NCBI GenBank assembly: GCA_902779355.1
Contig: CACZBF010000002.1
Location: 223,776 to 287,775, forward strand
Origin: an uncultured Lachnospiraceae bacterium
GTDB lineage: Bacteria; Bacillota; Clostridia; Lachnospirales; Lachnospiraceae
Direction: 5' to 3'
DNA length: 64,000 nt
Within the stretch, counting starts at the first letter, position 1. Each line of letters starts with the position of its first letter. Position numbers and translations under genes: made by a program. Shown piece after piece: positions 9,075 through 17,260 of the stretch. The notes under the pieces were generated by a model. The model saw only the letters and a list, made by a program, of their open reading frames with translations. It did no database searches and was not told where the DNA came from.

Positions 9075-9833
9075 CTATTGGGGAAGCGAGACATTTCCGA
9101 GCGAAGATTTCGCCTCGACATCGCCGATCTCTCCGGAAAGCTTGATGTTCCCAAGATCCGTCTTACAGATTCCAGTATCGATCGTGCTGTTTTTCGCCTC
9201 GATGTTACCGGCGTCCACCTTTGCCTCGATCCTTTCAACCGAGCAATCTTCCATGTCCAGATTTCCCGCATCTGCATTCACTGACAGCGTCTCTATGTCG
9301 CATCCTTTCAGTTCCAGATTACCGGCATCCACATGAACCTCCATCTGCGTTGTCTTCGCATTTTCCACCTCGACGTTTCCGGCGTCCGCATGCACATCCA
9401 GATCGCCGCACTGCAGATCCAGAACCTTCTGGTTACCCGCATCCACGTTCAGTTTTGCCCGATCCAGATCCGTTTTCTCCGGGATCGTGACCGTCACGTA
9501 GCAGTTCCCGATTCCTTGCAAAGGCATCGTAACGAGGTTCTCCGGGCTTTTAACCGTAAGAGCGCCGTTTTGCAGCGAGATCTCCGGCACCATGCTTTCC
9601 GGCAGGGAATAAGCGACAGAGAACTCCGTTCCGGGCTGAACGGTCACATCCGCATAATCGATGTTGACCGTCAGATCCCTGATCTCTCCCTCCAGGGTCA
9701 CCTTGTCTTCTGTCATTTTGGAGCTAAAACGAAAACTCCGCCCTTTCAATACGTGCATGAACACACCCGCGATGATCGCGATCACGGTGGCGATGCAAGC
9801 CAGCGTGACAATGATCTTTCCTGCTGTAGTCAT
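9075..9833 (-). CDS. DUF4097 membrane-anchored beta-repeat protein
   Basis: A 252-residue protein with one N-terminal membrane span (about 5-27) and an outer domain built from short beta-helix-like repeats. The motif DAGN (VDAGN, ADAGN) recurs six times between about residues 130 and 225, roughly every 20 residues, ending in two LGN variants. This is the signature of DUF4097 (adhesin-like) proteins. These are usually the last gene of a PadR-DUF1700-DUF4097 operon, as here, and are thought to take part in envelope stress responses. The ribosome site is AGGAGGAG. Confidence 0.85.
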   Translation of the reverse strand: MTTAGKIIVTLACIATVIAIIAGVFMHVLKGRSFRFSSKMTEDKVTLEGEIRDLTVNIDYADVTVQPGTEFSVAYSLPESMVPEISLQNGALTVKSPENLVTMPLQGIGNCYVTVTIPEKTDLDRAKLNVDAGNQKVLDLQCGDLDVHADAGNVEVENAKTTQMEVHVDAGNLELKGCDIETLSVNADAGNLDMEDCSVERIEAKVDAGNIEAKNSTIDTGICKTDLGNIKLSGEIGDVEAKSSLGNVSLPQ

Positions 9834-9845
9834 AATCTCCTCCTT

Positions 9846-10811
9846 TTATTCCTCATCCGCGCGGCAGTTGATCACTACCACGGTACGTAATACTGCTGCA
9901 ATGGGCCAGATAATCCAGGTCAGCTCCCAGTGAAATGTCAGGAAACTGACGATCAGATAGGCGCATGTTACAAGCGGCCAGTAGATCGCCACGACCGTTT
10001 CGGCGGCTTTGCTCTTGTACTTTACAGGCGCATTTCCGGGTGCATCATACGACGCACCGGGCACATTGATGTCATTGATCTGCAGAAGCTTTTCAAATCC
10101 GCCGTATACATTGGATGCATAGACGATCAGCAGCACACCGAAGCCGACCAGGAAAAACATCAGGGCAGGTGCAAATGTGCTGATCCTTCCCGCAAAAAGA
10201 TTCGGTACCCAGCAGATGATGCAGAGCACCACGCCAAGGGTCACACAGAGCGCGCGTACCGATTCAAAGCTGCGCTTTCTTTCTTTGACAGCTGCGGCTG
10301 TCGCCATATCAACCCTGCAAAGCTCCGTGTTCATGAATTTCCAATCAGCATCCACAAAGTTGCTGTATACGATGAAGCCGACGCCGGCTGCGATGGATAC
10401 GAACATCAGGCACACACCGCCGACCGGACTGATCCCGGAAAACAGGATCGTCCAACCCACAGCGATGATGCAGCACATCACGCCGATTGCGCGAAAAATA
10501 GATTTCTTCGTGTTGTTAGCAAGATACGCCATCGCTTCATCCATCGAGATCTGTCTGCGCGGCACTTCGCTCTCCTTCGCGCGCGTTTCCTCGACCTCTT
10601 TGGAAAGACCGAGGTCATCCGCCAGTTCATCGAGGTTTCCGAATTCGGAAATGACCGTCCCGACGGCTGTGTTTTCACTCTGGCCTTCGCTGATCAGCTC
10701 GTTGTATTTGTCCTCCATCATCTGGAGAAGCTCCGCCTTGGCTTTCCGCACTTCTGCGGTGTTCGGCAGTGAGGCAAACATTGTCTCAAGGTAATTTTTG
10801 ATGGTTTCCAT
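9846..10811 (-). CDS. DUF1700-type membrane protein
   Basis: The protein (321 residues) begins with a soluble helical domain (about 1-95: LETMFASLPNTAEVRKAKAELLQMMEDKY, then ISEFGNLDELADDLGL). This is the permease-prefix/DUF1700 signature. Several membrane spans follow (about 112-150, 190-235 and 275-310). The chosen ATG is the third codon of the longer frame, because the AAGGAGA site inside the end of padR would sit one base from the first ATG but 7-8 bp from this one. The family acts with PadR and DUF4097 proteins, probably as a membrane sensor or stress effector. Confidence 0.8.
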   Translation of the reverse strand: METIKNYLETMFASLPNTAEVRKAKAELLQMMEDKYNELISEGQSENTAVGTVISEFGNLDELADDLGLSKEVEETRAKESEVPRRQISMDEAMAYLANNTKKSIFRAIGVMCCIIAVGWTILFSGISPVGGVCLMFVSIAAGVGFIVYSNFVDADWKFMNTELCRVDMATAAAVKERKRSFESVRALCVTLGVVLCIICWVPNLFAGRISTFAPALMFFLVGFGVLLIVYASNVYGGFEKLLQINDINVPGASYDAPGNAPVKYKSKAAETVVAIYWPLVTCAYLIVSFLTFHWELTWIIWPIAAVLRTVVVINCRADEE

Positions 10812-10813
10812 TT

Positions 10814-11161
10814 TCATTCTCCTTTATCTGCAATGAACTTTTCGATCACTTCCCGCGTCACGTCCCACTCCTCACATTTCGTGCCGTAATAAGCCTTGCC
10901 TTCGTCTGTGATGCGGTAATAAGTCCGTTTCTTTCCGTTTCCTTTCGGATCCTCATCCGCGATAAATGATTCGATGTACCTGTTCTTCTCCATGCGTGTG
11001 AACGCTGAGTAGAGTGTCGTTTCCTTGATGGCGTATTTCCCGTCCGAGATCTCTTTGATCTGCCGGGAAATGCCGTAGCCATACGACGGCTCTTTCATGA
11101 GAATGCTCAGGATGATGGTATCATTGTATCCGCGGATCACATCGCTGCTGATTTCTACCAT
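10814..11161 (-). CDS. PadR-family transcriptional regulator
   Basis: A 115-residue winged-helix protein: ILSILMKEPSYGYGISRQIKEISDG is the DNA-recognition part and ETTLYSAFTRMEKNRYIES the wing region, then a short C-terminal helix for dimerisation. It matches the short PadR-s2 class that represses its own operon. Its gene is first in the PadR-DUF1700-DUF4097 operon, read from a near-consensus promoter at 11286-11314 with a tandem-repeat array between promoter and start codon that could be its operator. Confidence 0.9.
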   Translation of the reverse strand: MVEISSDVIRGYNDTIILSILMKEPSYGYGISRQIKEISDGKYAIKETTLYSAFTRMEKNRYIESFIADEDPKGNGKKRTYYRITDEGKAYYGTKCEEWDVTREVIEKFIADKGE

Positions 11162-11206
11162 ATGATTCCTCCCGGGCTCTGCCCTTTATTCTGTTTTCCT
11201 CCGACA

Positions 11207-11276
11207 GTCGTACCACGCCGGTCGTACTACGTGTGCCGTGCTATGTGTGTCGTACTACGTCTGTCGTACTATGTCT
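11207..11276. repeat. Five tandem copies of a 14-bp repeat (candidate PadR operator)
   Basis: Five units in a row, at 11207, 11221, 11235, 11249 and 11263: GTCGTACCACGCCG, GTCGTACTACGTGT, GCCGTGCTATGTGT, GTCGTACTACGTCT and GTCGTACTATGTCT. The core is GTCGTACTAYGT. The array begins about 3 bp after the expected padR transcription start and ends 45 bp before the padR start codon. Confidence 0.9.
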
Positions 11277-11285
11277 GATGAGGTA

Positions 11286-11314
11286 AATATACAACTCCTG
11301 TTTTCGGTTGTCAA
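11286..11314 (-). promoter_or_regulatory. Promoter of the padR operon
   Basis: On the minus strand TTGACA (11314-11309), a 17-bp spacer and TATATT (11291-11286). This is a near-perfect vegetative promoter. Transcription should start near 11279 and run straight into the 14-bp repeats. Confidence 0.85.
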
Positions 11315-11369
11315 CAACTTTTTTGAAAAAAACTTCCGGCGTGAAAATGACGCCGTGTCCGGCCGTTTC

Positions 11370-11399
11370 TTGACAAGCCTTGCGCTGATTTGTTATGTT
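11370..11399 (+). promoter_or_regulatory. Promoter of the GH3 glycosidase gene
   Basis: TTGACA at 11370-11375, an 18-bp spacer, and an extended -10 element TGTTATGTT (hexamer TATGTT at 11394-11399). It lies 63 bp upstream of the chosen start codon. Confidence 0.7.
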
Positions 11400-11462
11400 T
11401 CAGATAGTCATGGAAGATACATGAATGAACTGTATGATCTGTCAAATGGGAGGACTTCTTGT

Positions 11463-13322
11463 ATGAACTACCGGAAAATCATTGCACTGCTGCTTCCTCT
11501 GTCTTTGCTGCTTGCTTCCTGCGCACCGGCTGCACAGGCCGCATCGCCGGGACAGGCGGCTGTTTCACAGGAGGCAGCTGCAGAAGGCATTGGAAAATAC
11601 GACGGCATGACGGCGGAGGAGATCGTCGATACGCTGACGCTTGACCAGAAGGCTGCACAGATGGTAGAGGGCGCGATCTATTGCATCAGTGATGCGCAGA
11701 TGCAGCAATACGACTATGGTTCCGTCCTTTCCAAATTCGATGAGCTGCCGAATCCTACGGATCAGGAGTGGCTTCAGATCGTCAATGCCTATCAGCACGA
11801 CGCACTTTCTTCCGAAGCAGCAATCCCTTATATCTACGGGCAGGACAGCGTACACGGCGTCAACTATGCCTCCGGCAGCGTGATCTTTCCGCAGAACATC
11901 AATATGGGCGCTGCCAACGACCCGGCCCTGATGAAGGAGTACGGTGCGCTTGTAGGATCGGATATCGTCCACACGGGGATGCTCCTGAACTTTTCCCCCT
12001 GCGTGGATGCGGCCCAGGATCCCAGATGGGGCCGGACTTACGAATGCTTTTCCAATGAAAACGAGATCGTGAAAAACCTTTCCGTCCCTTACGCAGAAGG
12101 CCTCTTGTCCGAAGGCGTCGTGGTCTGTGCCAAGCATTTCTTCGGCGGCGGATATACGCAGTACGGGAGCGGCGAGAATTCCGACTCGGTTGCCAGGCTC
12201 ATCGACCGCGGGGATGCGCAGATGTCAGAGGAAGAAATCGCAGCGCAGCTTTCCGTATACGAAGCCCTGATCAACGCAGGCGTGCAATCCATCATGATCT
12301 CCCACTCTTCCCTTTGGGGGACGAAGATGCATGAGAATGCAGAGTATATCCGTTATCTGAAGGAGGATCTCGGATTTGACGGTTTTATCCTGTCTGACTG
12401 GGATTCCATTGAGAAATGCTCCGGCGCAAATGTGAAAGATAATGTAATCCTCTGCATCAACGCCGGCCTGGATATGCTGATGGAAGCGGAACACTATGAA
12501 GAATGCCGACAGTATATCGTTGAGGCGGTCCAGGAAGGCGGCATCAGCGAGGAACGTGTCAACGATGCAGTCACGAGGATCCTGAAAGTAAAAATGGACG
12601 CGGGCCTTTTCCGGGATCCTTATCTGGAAGAGATGGACCCCACCTATGAATACGGGAGCGAGAAGTCGCATCAGGTGGCAAGGGAACTGGCGGCAAAATC
12701 GTTCGTGCCGCTGAAAGCCGGAAAGCATCTGACCATCGAAAAAGGGATGAAGGTTTATGTGACCGGACCCGCAGCTACGGATACCGGCGCTCTTTGCGGC
12801 GGCTGGACTTATCTTTGGCAGGGTGCAAGCGATACGCTTTATGACGAGCGGATTCTTCCGAATGACCCCACGATCCTGGAAGCGCTGAGTGCTGCCGCCA
12901 CAGAAAACGGCTTTGAAATCATCACGGATCCGAAACAGATCGGGGACTGCGATCTGGTGCTGCTGTGTGTCGGCGAGCATCCCTATGCGGAATGGGAAGG
13001 CGACACCGAGGATCTTTCCATCGTGGGGGATATGGCACTAGACGGAAACAAGCAGGCGATCGAAGAAGCCGCTGCATCCGGGAAGCCCACGCTGACGCTG
13101 ATCATCGCCGGGCGCAATGTGCTCATCAACGATTATCTCGATAACTGGGATTCCTGCATCATGTGCTATCTGCCTGGATCGGAAGGCGGAAACGCCGTAG
13201 CAGACGTGCTGACCGGAGCGGTCGATCTCACCGGCACGCTCCCCATGCCCTACTACTCTTCCGTTTCCCAGATCGGCAGCGGAGAGTGCTGGCATGAAAC
13301 CGGGTGGAATGCGTTGCAGTAA
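11463..13322 (+). CDS. GH3-family beta-glycosidase lipoprotein
   Basis: A 619-residue secreted lipoprotein (lipobox LLASC, Cys20). The GH3 (beta/alpha)8 domain covers about residues 45-370. It contains PRWGRTYECF, the KHFFGGG loop, and the nucleophile motif GFDGFILSDWDS with Asp312 as the predicted catalytic nucleophile. The second GH3 domain (about 410-610) includes GPAATDTGALCGGWT and the NVLINDYLDNWDSCIMCYLPGSEGG segment, and lacks a fibronectin domain. It should remove beta-linked glucose or similar sugars outside the cell. The start at 11463 was chosen over an upstream in-frame ATG because of the GGGAGGA site at 11448-11454 and the signal peptide. It is a single gene divergent from padR. 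Confidence 0.9.
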   Translation: MNYRKIIALLLPLSLLLASCAPAAQAASPGQAAVSQEAAAEGIGKYDGMTAEEIVDTLTLDQKAAQMVEGAIYCISDAQMQQYDYGSVLSKFDELPNPTDQEWLQIVNAYQHDALSSEAAIPYIYGQDSVHGVNYASGSVIFPQNINMGAANDPALMKEYGALVGSDIVHTGMLLNFSPCVDAAQDPRWGRTYECFSNENEIVKNLSVPYAEGLLSEGVVVCAKHFFGGGYTQYGSGENSDSVARLIDRGDAQMSEEEIAAQLSVYEALINAGVQSIMISHSSLWGTKMHENAEYIRYLKEDLGFDGFILSDWDSIEKCSGANVKDNVILCINAGLDMLMEAEHYEECRQYIVEAVQEGGISEERVNDAVTRILKVKMDAGLFRDPYLEEMDPTYEYGSEKSHQVARELAAKSFVPLKAGKHLTIEKGMKVYVTGPAATDTGALCGGWTYLWQGASDTLYDERILPNDPTILEALSAAATENGFEIITDPKQIGDCDLVLLCVGEHPYAEWEGDTEDLSIVGDMALDGNKQAIEEAAASGKPTLTLIIAGRNVLINDYLDNWDSCIMCYLPGSEGGNAVADVLTGAVDLTGTLPMPYYSSVSQIGSGECWHETGWNALQ

Positions 13323-13391
13323 AGGAAGATCACCTGTCAGTTTCATATCTCGTACCTCCTTTTTTCAGGCCTTCTCCGTTCCTCGCTATTA
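13323..13391 (-). other. Orphan promoter and start signal behind the GH3 gene (possible gene remnant)
   Basis: On the minus strand TATAAT (about 13393-13388), then AAAAAAGGAGG and ATG at 13346 with 7-bp spacing, form a complete expression signal. The reading frame runs only 8 codons (MKLTGDLP) before it enters sequence that is antisense to the end of the GH3 gene. It may be the 5' end of a gene lost when the present neighbour was joined here. Confidence 0.35.
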
Positions 13392-13397
13392 TATACG

Positions 13398-13413
13398 ACA
13401 AACTTTCGTTTGT
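13398..13413. terminator. Short hairpin between convergent genes
   Basis: ACAAAC pairs with GTTTGT around a 4-base loop; GGCCGTTTTTA follows on the plus strand. It could end GH3 transcription or DUF1349 transcription from the other side. The stem is short. Confidence 0.35.
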
Positions 13414-13446
13414 GGCCGTTTTTATAGAGCAGCGAAGATCTTTTTA

Positions 13447-14052
13447 TCAGTCGGGCTGCTGTCCGTCATGTGCTTTCCACACACATTCCGTAAGGCTCAT
13501 ATCTGTAAATACGGCTTTAAAACTGGATTCTTCCGGGCTGCAGGCATATATGCCAAATCTGATCTTTCCTGCACCCTCCCACATATGGCAGATTCGCATC
13601 TGACTGTAGTTTTTCCCGTCACTTGAACATTCAATACAGTAGTCATCTTCTCTGCGGCTAAAACGATACCACATAGACTTCACATCAGAAGGAATCTCCG
13701 TGGTCGCCCAGTCAGAATATCCATGATTTGTCACCACAGAACCAAGATGCTGGAATGTTTCGTTTTCATACTCCACAGACCCTTTCAGCCAGTTCTCGCT
13801 ATCCAGATACATCACGATCCCGCACTGGTCAAACCGATGGTGACTATCAGAAAAGTCCGTCTTTACCACGAACGAGAAGAACTTATCCTCTGTCTCCATC
13901 TGAAACACGGGCGCGTTATCATTCCGAAAGTGATAATAGGTTCGCTGCCACAGGTCTGTATGGGGCTCCGTCGTGATTTCAATCCGATCCGGCTGCACCG
14001 TGTATCCCGCAGGTTCCCTTGTCCATTTCATTTCTGATACGATCTGCTTCAT
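13447..14052 (-). CDS. DUF1349 (concanavalin-like) protein
   Basis: A 201-residue soluble protein with no signal peptide. The pattern DLWQRTYYHF, then FSFVVKTDFSDSHHRFDQCGIVMYLDSENWLKGSVEYENE and later YSDWATTEIP and YCIECSSDGKNYSQMRICHM matches DUF1349, a lectin/concanavalin-like beta-sandwich found in small sugar-related proteins (yeast regulation of enolase 1 relatives). Its exact role is unknown. It is transcribed alone, converging on the GH3 gene. Confidence 0.8.
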   Translation of the reverse strand: MKQIVSEMKWTREPAGYTVQPDRIEITTEPHTDLWQRTYYHFRNDNAPVFQMETEDKFFSFVVKTDFSDSHHRFDQCGIVMYLDSENWLKGSVEYENETFQHLGSVVTNHGYSDWATTEIPSDVKSMWYRFSRREDDYCIECSSDGKNYSQMRICHMWEGAGKIRFGIYACSPEESSFKAVFTDMSLTECVWKAHDGQQPD

Positions 14053-14091
14053 TTCAAATCACGTTCCTTTTTGTACTGCTGCTTTTTGCCG

Positions 14092-14373
14092 TCAATTCAT
14101 TGTCAGTCCGTGGCCGAAACCATAGATCAGAATTCCTATCCAGATCACCAGAAATAACGGCACCAGAATCCGGAACTTCCACTTTCTGGTCTTATGATGC
14201 CAGACAAACATGCCAAGCAACGCGCCCGCCGCTCCGCCGATCGCAGCAAACAAGACCAGCGTGGCTTCCGGAATCCGCCAGCGTTTTTTCACAGCCCTGT
14301 ATTTGTCGATCCCGTACAAAATAAAGGCTATGACACTTATGATCAAAAGATAAATACACACCCATTTCATCAT
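14092..14373 (-). CDS. DUF1294 small membrane protein
   Basis: A 93-residue protein with three membrane spans (about 3-20, 38-62 and 68-88) and the family motif YGIDKYRAVKKRWRIPEATL followed by GGAAGALLGMFVWHHKTRK. The function of DUF1294 is not known. Its ATG overlaps the stop of the Smr gene (ATGA), placing it third in the msrA operon. Confidence 0.8.
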   Translation of the reverse strand: MMKWVCIYLLIISVIAFILYGIDKYRAVKKRWRIPEATLVLFAAIGGAAGALLGMFVWHHKTRKWKFRILVPLFLVIWIGILIYGFGHGLTMN

Positions 14374-14621
14374 AATTCTCTTAACACAAGCTCCGTAATT
14401 CCCGGATTTGATCCCTGTTTGATACGTTTTACCTTCTCATTGCGACCATAGGAAAACTCCTCCTCGATCGCATCGCGGATCCTTGTGCCACCATGATAGC
14501 CATGGATCAGTCTGATGATATAAACGCCGGATGAAGCCTTTTTCACTTCACTCTCTGCCTTTTTGATGGCTTCCTCCACTCTGAGGCCGTGGAGATCCAC
14601 CTCGATCACACCTGATGTCAT
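14370..14621 (-). CDS. Small Smr-domain protein
   Basis: An 83-residue protein consisting of a bare Smr domain: EVDLHGLRVEEAIKKAE at the N-terminus and the HGYHGGTRIRDAI loop in the middle. Smr domains bind or cut nucleic acids; small stand-alone forms like this one are poorly studied. I start it at the ATG at 14621, which overlaps the msrA stop codon (ATGA); the upstream codons in the same frame lie inside msrA. It links msrA and the DUF1294 gene in a coupled operon. Confidence 0.8.
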   Translation of the reverse strand: MTSGVIEVDLHGLRVEEAIKKAESEVKKASSGVYIIRLIHGYHGGTRIRDAIEEEFSYGRNEKVKRIKQGSNPGITELVLREL

Positions 14622-15151
14622 GCTTTGTTTGCTCCCGAAGAAACAGTGGACGGTTCTGCGTCTTTCAATCTCATCATCTCCGGTCTGATATGGCAATACC
14701 CACCGGGATTTTTATCCAGATACTTCTGATGATATTCTTCCGCGTTGTAAAAGGATTTTAGCGGCATGACTTCCACCGCCAGCGGAACCTGATATTCTTT
14801 CCTTTTCAATTCCATGAATCCATCTATATCCGGAAGCATTTCAGGATCCGTATAGTAAATACCCGTGCGGTACTGGATTCCGGTATCGCCGCCCTGCCGG
14901 TTCACCGAAGTCGGATCGATCACCAGAAAATAGTACTCCAGTAATTGCCGGATCGTTATGATCTTCTCATCATAAACGATCTTTACTGTTTCCGCATGAC
15001 CGCTGTTATTGCATACTTCCTCATATGTGGGGTTTTCTTTGTCCCCATTTGCATACCCCACGGTCGTTTCCATGACACCGGCAAACTGGTCAAAAAACTT
15101 CTGTGTTCCCCAGAAGCAGCCTCCGGCAAGATAGATTGTTTTCATATTCAC
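14618..15151 (-). CDS. msrA: Peptide methionine-(S)-S-oxide reductase MsrA
   Basis: A 177-residue enzyme with the MsrA catalytic motif GGCFWG at residues 10-15 (nucleophile Cys12), plus GYANGDKENPTYEEVCNNSGHAE and YHQKYLDKNPGGYCH near the C-terminus. It reduces methionine-S-sulfoxide in proteins and repairs oxidative damage in the cytoplasm. It is first in a three-gene coupled operon with an Smr protein and DUF1294. The promoter region shares an ungapped block with the TerB gene's upstream region. Confidence 0.95.
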   Translation of the reverse strand: MNMKTIYLAGGCFWGTQKFFDQFAGVMETTVGYANGDKENPTYEEVCNNSGHAETVKIVYDEKIITIRQLLEYYFLVIDPTSVNRQGGDTGIQYRTGIYYTDPEMLPDIDGFMELKRKEYQVPLAVEVMPLKSFYNAEEYHQKYLDKNPGGYCHIRPEMMRLKDAEPSTVSSGANKA

Positions 15152-15198
15152 CCCTGTAATCGAGCTGTTTCTATTCGTCTTCCAGATGTTCTCTTTTC

Positions 15199-15252
15199 AT
15201 CATAGCAAAAAAGAAATCCTCTTGCACTCCTACCGCTGTAGTTTAGAAAAAA
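15199..15252 (-). promoter_or_regulatory. msrA promoter with shared upstream element
   Basis: On the minus strand, a -10 box TATGAT (15204-15199) is preceded by a T-rich spacer, GTGCAAG and an inverted repeat CTAC-4-GTAG (about 15242-15231). The whole block aligns without gaps to 17261-17312 upstream of the TerB gene. Confidence 0.5.
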
Positions 15253-15278
15253 TTTAGAAATATTTTAGACTTTCTTTA

Positions 15279-15308
15279 TTGCTTTTGCGCTTTTTGCCAT
15301 GCTATAGT
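15279..15308 (+). promoter_or_regulatory. Promoter of the Rpn-type gene
   Basis: TTGCTT at 15279-15284, an 18-bp spacer and TATAGT at 15303-15308, about 70 bp upstream of the start codon. The ribosome site is AGGAGGT. Confidence 0.5.
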
Positions 15309-15376
15309 ATCTCTTGTCGCACCGCCGTTCGGCGGGGCAATTCTAACTATCATTTCTATTTTCAGGAGGTATCCTC

Positions 15377-16291
15377 ATGTCTGCGAAGCAATCCAATGTC
15401 ACCCATTCACTTCTCGACTCCGCAACAGGTCCCATCCGATACAAGATGACAAATGACCTTATGTTCAAGGCAGTTCTTCAGAGCAACAACCATGTGCTGA
15501 CTGGTTTGGTCTGCGCGCTACTCCACTTGGATGAAAGCGCTGTGAAATCTGCTGTGGTCCAGAATCCGATCATACCGGGCGAAAAAATCGATGATAAGAA
15601 TGTTGTTCTCGATGTCAAATTACTCCTCAACAACAATGCGATCATAGACATCGAGATGCAGGTCGAAAATGAAAAAGATTGGGTAGAACGTGCCTCGTAC
15701 TATCTTTGTCGGAATTATTCAAACCTCGAATCAGGGCAGGGCTACCTGAACGTGAAGCCCTCCTATCATATCGGATTTCTCGACTATACTTTGTTTCCTG
15801 ATCATCCTGAATTCTATGCAACCTATCTGTTCATGAATAAGCGCACCCATCAGATTTTTACTGACAAACTGCGCATCTCTGTGATAGACTTAAACCACAT
15901 AGATCTCGCAACCGAAGAGGATCGGCGTCATAAGATCGACCAATGGGCTCGCCTCTTCAAAGCAAAAACCTGGGAGGAACTCAAAATGCTGTCTGTATCT
16001 GATTCCATTTGGGCTGAAGCCGGGGAAACCATCTTGAAGATATCGGCTGACGAGCGTATGCGCCAGCTTATAGAAGCGCGCGAGGACTACCATCGTCGAC
16101 AGATTGATGCACAAACTCTCTTTGATAGAGCGATAAAGGAACGGGATGAAGCAAATTCAAAACTAGAGGCAACAACTGCTGAGTTGGAAACTAAAACCGC
16201 TGAACTTAGCAAATCCAAAGCCGAGCTCGAAGACAAAGACCGTCAGATCGCCGAATTAAAAGAACAGCTCGCGGCGAAATCAAACCCATAA
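15377..16291 (+). CDS. Rpn-family recombination-promoting nuclease / transposase-like protein
   Basis: A 304-residue protein with a PD-(D/E)xK nuclease fold in its N-terminal half: KMTNDLMFKAVL is the family's opening motif, and the active-site line is LDVKLLLNNNAIIDIEMQ with Asp79, Glu93 and Gln95. The middle (about 130-215) holds FLDYTLF, YATYLFMN and a DKLRISVIDL strand. The C-terminus (about 235-300) is a coiled coil of repeated LEATTAELETKTAEL text, which varies in length in this family. Rpn proteins cut DNA and promote recombination and are linked to phage defence; they do not behave as classical transposases. It is a lone gene on the plus strand, probably mobile-associated. Confidence 0.85.
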   Translation: MSAKQSNVTHSLLDSATGPIRYKMTNDLMFKAVLQSNNHVLTGLVCALLHLDESAVKSAVVQNPIIPGEKIDDKNVVLDVKLLLNNNAIIDIEMQVENEKDWVERASYYLCRNYSNLESGQGYLNVKPSYHIGFLDYTLFPDHPEFYATYLFMNKRTHQIFTDKLRISVIDLNHIDLATEEDRRHKIDQWARLFKAKTWEELKMLSVSDSIWAEAGETILKISADERMRQLIEAREDYHRRQIDAQTLFDRAIKERDEANSKLEATTAELETKTAELSKSKAELEDKDRQIAELKEQLAAKSNP

Positions 16292-16398
16292 TTATATTTT
16301 AGTTATCCCCAACACTTCCGATCTCCGTGTAGATCATGCCGCTTTTTCCTCTGTCTAGCCGTTACAATACAGGTTTCCATTTTTCCTCGTAATCTGCC

Positions 16399-16806
16399 TC
16401 ACGTATTTCTGATCAGTTTCTTCCCGCACTCCGGGCAGCGGATCTCGATCCTGCCCTTCCCTTTCGGGACACGGAGCACCTTTCTGCAGTCCTTGCAAAG
16501 GAAGTATTTATGCGTCCCTCGGTCCTTGATATTCAGTCGGATCACGGTAAAGAACGGCCGGATGCGGCTGACAAACAGCAGGTACTTCTGCCGTTCTTCC
16601 AAACGTTTCGGGATGTTCCTTGATGTCATACGGAACAGGTTAAACCCGATCAGAACAAGAGCAGCCAGCGACAGAAATCGAAGCGGTCTGATCAACGACA
16701 AAAGCAATAAGACGATACCGAGGATATTGAGCATCTTAGTCAGCTCATCTATCCCGTATCGTCCCTGCATCCAAATGGTAAGCTTACGTCTTAATTCTTC
16801 CAACAT
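16399..16806 (-). CDS. Membrane protein with C-terminal zinc ribbon
   Basis: A 135-residue protein of unknown function. One hydrophobic hairpin (about 25-60: NILGIVLLLLSLIRPLRFLSLAALVLIGFNLF) is followed by a basic cytoplasmic part and a CxxC...CxxC zinc ribbon (CKDC at about 103-106 and CPEC at about 126-129). Its start lies 8 bp after the TerB stop, so the two genes are likely co-transcribed. Confidence 0.65.
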   Translation of the reverse strand: MLEELRRKLTIWMQGRYGIDELTKMLNILGIVLLLLSLIRPLRFLSLAALVLIGFNLFRMTSRNIPKRLEERQKYLLFVSRIRPFFTVIRLNIKDRGTHKYFLCKDCRKVLRVPKGKGRIEIRCPECGKKLIRNT

Positions 16807-16814
16807 TTTTCAGC

Positions 16815-17222
16815 TCACACGCTCTCCAAAATCTGCTCTCTCTTCTTTTTGAGCGCTTCGGTTTCTTTTACAAGCTCGACAATTTCTTTTACTTTATCTT
16901 CTTCCACGTTCAGATGGTCTGCCGCGCCTTTGATCCCTTGATATTCTGCTTCGCCAATGACGCCGTCCGCACACGCCAAGATCATCATCTGATACAAAAG
17001 CTGCAGCTTTGTGCTTCTTTCCTCAATTTGATCGAGGTTTTCCTCGAGCGTTTCTTTTCCGCTCAGGACAGCCGATTGAATATTGGAAACTTCGTCGCTG
17101 CCGAGTCCGATCTCCACACCCAATGTCTGGTAGTAGGACAACTCCGTAATATCCGTATCGCTGTCAGCCTTTGCCACACATAAAAGCGCTTTCAAAAATG
17201 GTATCTTCTCATTTCGTTTCAT
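16815..17222 (-). CDS. TerB-like protein
   Basis: An all-helical 135-residue protein with two TerB-type repeats: LKALLCVAKADSDTDITELSYYQTLGVEIGL and LLYQMMILACADGVIGEAEYQGIKGAADHL. The acidic ADxD/E pattern in each is the metal-binding-like site of tellurite-resistance TerB and DjlA-type domains. The exact role is unknown; these small proteins are thought to act in membrane-linked stress responses. A GGAGGG ribosome site precedes the ATG. Confidence 0.75.
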   Translation of the reverse strand: MKRNEKIPFLKALLCVAKADSDTDITELSYYQTLGVEIGLGSDEVSNIQSAVLSGKETLEENLDQIEERSTKLQLLYQMMILACADGVIGEAEYQGIKGAADHLNVEEDKVKEIVELVKETEALKKKREQILESV

Positions 17223-17260
17223 GTTTTCCCTCCAAATACATAAACTACAACGCTGTCTCT

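Noticed and set aside
11207..11276. CRISPR array
   Set aside because: Repeats are 14 bp, directly adjoining with no spacers, and there are no cas genes.
15199..15252. MerR-type promoter (19-bp spacer) upstream of msrA and TerB
   Set aside because: On the plus strand TTGCAC plus 19 bp is not followed by a -10 box in either copy.
15377..16291. Active transposon with inverted ends around the Rpn gene
   Set aside because: No terminal inverted repeats or target duplications were found within a few hundred bases on either side.
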